DNA from: Notospermus geniculatus
Lineage: Eukaryota; Nemertea; Pilidiophora; Heteronemertea; Lineidae
Direction of reading: 5' to 3'
NCBI GenBank assembly: GCA_002633025.1
Contig: NMRB01000117.1
Coordinates: 477,959-541,958, forward strand
Length of the DNA: 64,000 nt
Positions 57,951 through 64,000 of the stretch are shown in pieces. The position numbers and the translations under genes are program-made. Every line of letters begins with the position of its first letter. The first letter of the stretch is position 1. Under the pieces are notes generated by a model. That model ran no database searches. It was not told the origin of the DNA and worked only from the letters and a program-made list of their open reading frames with translations.

Positions 57951-58874
57951 GGGACGAGAAGACAGACATCGGCACGATTCTTCAGGAAGGTGCAAACACT
58001 GATCAGCAGATCAACATGGTCGCCAGAAATCAAGGCAACAGTCGACAAGACAGCAATCTCCTGTGCTCATGNCCTAATTATCTATTGATGGGCAGCCATT
58101 ACAACGAGCAACTTCATCCCCTTGGTACCAAACGAACGCCTATGAGCTACAAACCCGAAAATCACCTACACTATAAAAATATCAGTAGCGATCCATAAAG
58201 GCCTTCGTCGTGTGCTGCCGCCGTTGGCGGGTTCCGGGATCATTGCGTCCAGTTGCCATAACCGCGTGATTACAGTGTCCGTGCATTTAATATCGCTGCG
58301 TGGTTACGTCGTCCATGCTGTTAGCACCCGTGTTAACATCACCGCATTTTGCAGTGTCCATGCAGATTGGCATTAGGCTACTTTATGCATACCGTGTCCA
58401 TGCACGTGAAGCAGTTGACATCACTGTGTGATTACAGTATCCATTCATTTGGCATAGCGGCTATTGGTAATTACCAATAGCCGGCATGGCTGCATGATGA
58501 CCAAAGCGTTCCTAGTTTCAGGTGTCCATATTCAATTCAACGAAGGTACTAGCAAGCCTACATGTACATCAACACGTTGAAGATGCTGGAAGCCTTGCAA
58601 AAATATTAAACATGTTGAAAACAAATTTTATTTGAGCTGAGTTTTATTGAGCTTTGATAATTATTGCATTGTTTGATGCCAGAATCTGCCACCACTACAG
58701 CTCCACTCTTCTCCCTCCGATGAGTTTGTACATAATATACATGTACGAAGTAACTCTACTTCGACTGAGGTAGTGCAGGTCGCCATATAACCGGATCATA
58801 CAGACCATTAATTTCATTACTAATCACTCGCATCTTATAGGACGCAGTTTTACCAACTCTAAGGGTCAACAGTC
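57951..58874. other. Region between EF-hand gene 4 and the methyltransferase gene
   Basis: It holds an N at 58072 and, at about 58240-58460, imperfect repeats of about 50 bp sharing GTGATTACAGTGTCCATGCA. The end is the 3' flank of the minus-strand methyltransferase gene, similar to the flank of the second copy near 62800-62950. No gene seen. Confidence 0.5.
58072..58072. other. Collapsed assembly gap (single N)
   Basis: Flanks do not repeat each other as far as I can see. It is non-coding sequence after EF-hand gene 4. Confidence 0.6.
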
Positions 58875-61197
58875 CTATAAAACTTTGAATGTGAACAATT
58901 CCCCCGCCATGGTATCGTAGACTTTCACATGATTCTTTGAAAGTAGTTTCCATTTTCCTCCAGCGACTAGAGAGTTAATCATTTCTTCGTAGGCGGCGTT
59001 TCCTGACAAGGCGTGGTCACTGATTTGGATGAAGACATGCCCGCCTGAAATGTCGGAAAAGAAATCTCTTGGTTCTTTTTATATTCGCTTGAAACTAGTA
59101 TCACCAACAACCTGTCACTATTGAATCGTGTCCATTGTTGACAAAAGGAGCAATTTGAGACGATTTCGATACGTGTAGTACGGTAATCGTTGCGACTCAG
59201 TGTGACAAACACATGTATATTACATTGAAATACCTGAACCAGGTTTGTTTGCTCATGTTCCAACTGGTTTGATCATCGTCGTACTACCTTGTTCGGTCAT
59301 ATCATTGGTCACGAGTACCTGGTTTGGTCATGTTACATGTGTATACCTTGATCATGTTTCAGTACATGCACATGTACATGCACATGTACATGCACCTGGT
59401 TTGGTCATGTTTTGAGTGCACCTGGTTTGGTCATGTTGTCATACATGCTGCACATGCACCTGGTTTGGTCATGTTTTCATATACCGGTGTAACGTTTTTC
59501 AGTGAGGCCCGTGCGCCAGTGTGACATTACAATAGATTGACGGAATAAGCCGCGACTAGACAATGAACGACACACAGAGAAACTGCCAGTCCGTTTCCCA
59601 GTGTGTTCCGAACAATGGGAATCACACAGAAAAACGGCCACACTGAAAAACGTTACACCTGTACACGCACCTGGTTTTTGGTCATGTTTTCATACAAATG
59701 GACCTGGTCTGGTCATGTTTTCTTCCTACCTGGTTTGGTCATTCTAACAATCTCTTGCATACTGTCAGCTTCCAGATGACCGAGGGTGTAGCAGCCAACG
59801 GCAATACATACATCATAAGTATCTGAAAACGGAAAACAACGAAAATCAAAAGGAGAGTACTAAACATTCCCATGACCATGTTGTTGGTCTAGGTTTGTTT
59901 TCCTTTTCCGGTGTATCACGGCACTAAACTGGCCAAAAAACCACGAGTCAAATTCTGCAGGTGTAACGTCTACGGCGCGGGTCTTTGTTGGAAACGGAAG
60001 AGATGAGAAAAAGTTGCGGTGGCCTCCTACGGAATTTAACCGCATGACAGGAGCTTGGAGAATGATGACGTTGTCCTTACCCTCCACAATGCCTTCGACA
60101 GGATCGGCCCCAAACATGACTCTTATTAACCGGTTATAGACCTTCCTCTCCTTCGCCATATCTAGCATCTCCTCACTCCCATCAAGGCCGTCAAGATTGG
60201 TGTAGCCAAGTTCAAACAGCTAAAAAGTAGGAAAGGAAAGGTTCATAGAAGACAGTTGGCAGCGGACTCCATGCCGACACAAATCAGCAGGCTTTTCAGT
60301 CAGTCACATTTTCCAGCAAATATCGGCGGCCGGTATCTCTTCAGTCTTATGACCGTAAATAAAATGTCTTAACTGAAGATGCGTACATCTGCCCCTATCT
60401 TCCCGCTTCCACAAGCTATGTCCATAACGCGAGCATCCGCCTTTATTCCGAGTCTTTTCAACTCATTTTTAACATTGTCGTACGTTTGGAAGTTGGCTGT
60501 GACGCAGTGCTGAAACGAAAATCAATCTTTCGAAACATGGTACATGTATGACTCAACAACAATGCGGTACTGATGGTGAGACTTATTTGTATGAAGGGTG
60601 CGCACATTTCCGCCCTCATTTGTGTCCAGAGTGCGCACATTTCCGCCCGCCCGGACGGGCCAGCAGATATTTTGTTCGGTTGTAGGCCAAGAGAAGATTA
60701 AGGAATCGGTTATTGGAGGCGTATGGGGTGGGCGGGGGGGGGGGCGAGTGGTGTGAAGTATTGTGGTGTATTGAATTATTTCGTACATGTAGGCTACATT
60801 TTATCAATAACAACAAAAATAGATAAGAGAGGACAAGTATTATAGCCGTGACCTGAATCTTTGGTCAGACACCTTCCAAACGAAAACCGAGATACAATAT
60901 CAATATTGAAGGCTTTCTCCATGTATTGCAATGTGCCCGTACTACGGGCACATTGCAATACATGGAGAAAGCCTTCAATATTGATATTGTAATAAGTCCG
61001 AAATGGCAAGGTATACATTATTTATCTTAGCAATCGAGGATTTTTTCCAATACCTGATCATATGTTCCTGCCCAAGATTTATAAATTCTCATGACTTCTT
61101 CATTCGTGATCCCTTCTCGTGTGATCTCGGCTATTTCCGTGACAACGTCATCATGTGGTAGACCATCGGTAGCGAATTTTTTATCATTGGCAGACAT
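58875..61197 (-). CDS. METTL27-like SAM-dependent methyltransferase, five exons (222 aa)
   Basis: Coding order on the minus strand: 61197-61054, 60509-60387, 60219-60081, 59822-59730, 59044-58875; total 669 nt. The N-terminal exon ends MRIYKSWAGTYDQ, the usual opening of the METTL27 (Williams-Beuren region 27) fold. Exon 2 carries SAM motif I, VMDIACGSGKIG (about residues 76-87). Exon 3 has the second acidic motif region, LDGLDGSEEMLDMAKER. Exon 4 has YDVCIAVGCYTLGHLE, and exon 5 the C-terminal sheet (GHVFIQISDHAL...KWKLLSKNHVKVYDT). It should be a soluble class I methyltransferase; the substrate of this family is not established to my knowledge. Three introns hold unusual repeats: a perfect palindrome, a TGTAACG MITE, and a minisatellite derived from the exon 4 donor. 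Confidence 0.88.
59317..59735. repeat. Minisatellite built from the exon 4 splice-donor sequence
   Basis: ACCTGGTTTGGTCATG or a close variant occurs at about 59317, 59394, 59420, 59458, 59669 and 59702, as well as at the real exon 4 end (59728). On the coding strand each unit reads CATGACCAAACCAG followed by GT, a copy of the exon end and donor. The array is split by a MITE. Confidence 0.82.
59488..59657. mobile_element. TGTAACG MITE, copy in a methyltransferase intron
   Basis: It has the same orientation as the copy in the UGT gene, with both ends intact. Flanks are CCGG and CCTG, close to a 4-bp duplication with one change. It lies inside the donor-derived minisatellite. Confidence 0.82.
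60893..60991. repeat. Perfect palindrome, 49-bp arms, 1-bp centre
   Basis: 60893-60941 and 60943-60991 are exact reverse complements around a single C at 60942. It lies in intron 1 of the methyltransferase gene. Confidence 0.92.
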
Positions 61198-63173
61198 CTT
61201 GACTGCGAGCTGGCTGCAATGAAATACATCACACGATGTGTTGCATGTGTTTTACCTTTCGTTAGTCGTGGTCTACAGTCGCAGTCGTGGTTGTAAACAG
61301 GTTAGACCACGACCAATCCCCGGGACCAATCGCGGCTTGCTCGCGTCAGTCGTGGCCTTAGGCCTAATCAGGTTGGACCATCCTCGGCCTTCGTTCCCGC
61401 GTGCTGCAGAATCCTGTCCTTCCGCTGTGTATACAGATTGGAGACCCATCATGTACACACACATTGGCACTGATTGGAGACCCATCATCCTGCGTCATAT
61501 CATGACGCGGGATTCCACTGGGACCCACCAATGCCTGCGAGTAGTGCAGTATGAACTCGCACGCGACGCGCAGGCCAAAAGCGGATTGTCCTCTGAATTT
61601 TTCCCTGCACAGTAACAGGAAATTCCGCACCAAACTTTGGCCTTTCGGGCGAAGTTGCCAGAGAGACCGTTCCACATACTTGACGATGCCACTGCACCGT
61701 TGCAATGTAGGGCCCACGTGTACAGTACATTATGCCATACTACTCCAAAAACATCATAAGGTCTATATGTGTGCACCTGTAGGGTATGGAACCGCCGTAA
61801 GAAACTCCCTTACCTGACTGGACAAGACAGTACATGTAAATGAACCTTTGATAGGTCTAACCGGTTTGCTTTATCATCGTAGCAGATATACCATCATGGT
61901 CGATAACACTTATGCACCGTACGCTATTGTGTACTGTTACGCGCCAAGTCGGTCAAGGTCGTCCCATATGGGATGACTAGATTATGGGAGAGTTGTTATA
62001 CTACTTTCTGATGAGGCGAAAAATCATAAGCTCGTCGCGTATTTTTGCATAGTGATTATCATGCCGCTGTGGATGGTCGACGTGGTAGATCATATAAAGG
62101 CCTATAAAATGCACATCGAGGCGTGGTAGGCCTACGATTGTGACACCCGCTCTTCCTGCCAACTCTATGCACAGAGTCGCCATGAGGCAAGGAGTAACTC
62201 ACTTTATACGGTACACCTGGGGGTTGGCAGTTGATGGAAAAACATGTTGCCCCATCGGCGTTTAATCTGCGACCACCGATGTGTTCCTACTACATGTAGT
62301 TTCCGAAAGCTCGAATGTGAAATTAAATGATTGCAAGGTCCCGTAAACAACCGGTTGAAGGTGCAAGAATTCTAGAAATGAACATTTAGTTTAAACTAAG
62401 ATTTATTATAGACTCACTCAGTCAGTCGCCACGCGCGGCGCTGGAGTAGCTTCCCGCGGAGCGACTGACACCACTCGACCAAATCTCGTGAAATCTCGCT
62501 TTACTGGTCGCAGAACGTTGCGACAGGCCGAATCGACGCGCTATGAATGAATGACAATAATGTAGCAGTCACATGATGTTTGGGTAGAAAATGGGTGATG
62601 TTGCTGGCAAAATCACAGTCGAATGACATCTAAATATTGACTGGAGTGGACCCATGACCCGTAAGTGCCCGTCCCGTGATCTACTTAGTAAAAAAAGTGC
62701 GTAAATGCGGCTGCGGCTAGCTCTCTCAATGTATTGACCGTGCATAAAATATACACGAGTGGTGTCAGACTCTGTAATGGTAATGTAAGAGTCTGACCGC
62801 GTGAGACTAGATTTATTATAGCTTTGATATTTGTTTGATGACAGATTCCGTTCCACCCGTACAGCCCTCCATCAAAAGTGGGTTTGACCAAAGTAACGAA
62901 CTTGGCTTCTGTCGAGGTAGTGTACATGTAGTCACCATGCAAAACTCACCGGAACATGCTTATCGGTACTGATTAATTTCATTGCTTTAATAACTTCCAT
63001 CTTGTACATGTAGCACTGCAATACCGATCAACTCTAGGGTTGCTCCATTCTCTGCAGCTCTGTTACATCATTGATATTGTATTTGTACCTTGTGTAACTT
63101 GGTAAGAAAATCATGACTCAATAATTCATCCGGACGTATGTTTGTAATCTAAATTTGAGTGTGAATTATACTC
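61198..63173. other. Spacer between the two methyltransferase copies
   Basis: It includes the promoter side of the complete gene and, from about 62800, sequence similar to the 3' flank at 58640-58870. GATTGGAGACCCATCAT is repeated at 61436 and 61471. No gene is recognised. Confidence 0.45.
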
Positions 63174-63999
63174 CTATACAACCTGGAGTGTGAAAAAGAC
63201 TCCTTTCATGGTATCGTAGACTTGCAAGTGATTCCGTGAAAGTAGTTTCCATTTTCCTGCATCGACTAGCGAGTTGATTTTTTCTTCAAAGCCGGCACCT
63301 GATGACAAGGCGCGGTCGGTGATTTGGATCAAGTTGTAACCGCCTAAAATGAGAAAAAAATAAGGTGTTAAAAGTGACCGCAGCGATTTAATTGGCAAAC
63401 TGCAGTCAGCACAATTTGGCGTGAAAACAACGAATTTTCGCGATGGAATACTAATTGGTTGTGGATATACATGTAATGGCCTCGCCTGAAACATGTAAGC
63501 CTAACATGTGTCAGCAGACTCTCCAACAATCCGTCACTTCGTATATGCACCGTACCCCGCCCTGAGCAATGTGATAGCCCACTGGTTGTCATTCGGCCCA
63601 TTTCCCATGCCTTTCTGATCAGTGTGACTACATGTACGTTATGTGCCTGCTTTGGCCATGGTTGATCATGCACATGCACGAGGTTTGGTCATGTTTTTCA
63701 CACAGTACCTGGTTTTGTCATTCGAATTATCTCCTCCATACAATCGGCTTCCAGATGACCTAGGTTGAAGGCGCCAACGACAATACATACATCATAAGTA
63801 TCTGAAAATAGACATGCCTGGACATGTACATCTCTTTCTCTTTGGAAGAAAATAACGAAATCAAAATTGAGTGTTGTTGTCCTCTTCGGATGCGGACACA
63901 CCATTGCTGCATCATTGCTCCAAACTGGTCAACCACGACTCAAGATTCTGGTGTAAATGGTAGACCATCGGTCGCGAATTTTTTATCATTGGCAGACAT
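63174..63999 (-). pseudogene. METTL27-like second copy lacking the SAM-binding exons
   Basis: Minus-strand pieces matching the complete copy: the start of exon 1 (63999 down to about 63956, MSANDKKFATDGLP), then exon 4 (63801-63709, TYDVCIVVGAFNLGHLE) and exon 5 (63343-63174, ends in TAG). Exons 4 and 5 are intact, in phase and well conserved. The sequence between exon 4 and exon 1 is only about 150 bp: intron 3 sequence runs straight into exon 1, so the rest of exon 1, introns 1-2 and exons 2-3 are missing. Motif I is gone, and translation from the start codon soon stops (LPFTPES then TGA). It is probably a deletion derivative of a tandem duplicate. An assembly misjoin, or a further gene copy beyond the window edge to which the exon 1 piece belongs, is possible. 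Confidence 0.75.
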
Positions 64000-64000
64000 C

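Noticed and set aside
58240-58460. CRISPR-like array
   Set aside because: Units are imperfect, spacing varies, and this is animal DNA; it is a degenerate minisatellite.

Overview
This window is animal nuclear DNA. Genes are split by GT-AG introns, there are no bacterial operons, and many short inverted-repeat transposons and minisatellites are present. The gene content (cilium assembly factor, choline-transporter-like protein, UDP-glycosyltransferase, rhodopsin-like receptors, Link, ShK, PAN-like and sushi modules, secreted EF-hand proteins), together with very frequent TAGGCCTA and ACATGTA words, suggests a marine invertebrate, either a non-vertebrate deuterostome or a lophotrochozoan. The sequence alone does not settle the phylum.

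Layout. 90-377: one Link-module exon of a gene that starts left of the window. 2059-6939: a complete nine-exon gene for an uncharacterised zinc-finger-like protein. 9049-10590 (-): a single-exon ankyrin-repeat protein. 11557-13922: two tandem rhodopsin-like GPCR genes, the first cut by an assembly gap. 15785-17507: a UDP-glycosyltransferase gene broken by a 171-bp inverted-repeat transposon. 18066-23615: DNAAF11 (LRRC6), with its last two exons repeated after a gap. 28208-33643: a 17-exon SLC44 choline-transporter-like gene. 35126-40915: a 14-exon secreted protein with a signal peptide, two ShK modules, one PAN-like module and nine sushi domains. 42759-57950: a tandem cluster of four secreted four-EF-hand proteins. 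58875-61197 (-): a complete five-exon METTL27-like methyltransferase. 63174-63999 (-): a second METTL27-like copy that has lost its SAM-binding exons.

Exon joins were worked out by hand from splice sites, reading phase and family similarity. Every multi-exon model given as complete sums to a whole number of codons. The genes look like independent loci, not a pathway. The exception is the EF-hand cluster, which arose by repeated tandem duplication.

Five single N characters (11555, 23886, 28526, 50689, 58072) look like collapsed gaps. At two of them the flanking sequence is repeated almost identically, as expected when both alleles of a heterozygous animal are placed in tandem. The most interesting structures are the transposon-broken UGT, a duplicated 3' splice site around a tRNA-like fragment in an EF-hand gene, a minisatellite built from a real 5' splice site, a perfect 49-bp-arm palindrome, and an insertion polymorphism caught between two apparent alleles.
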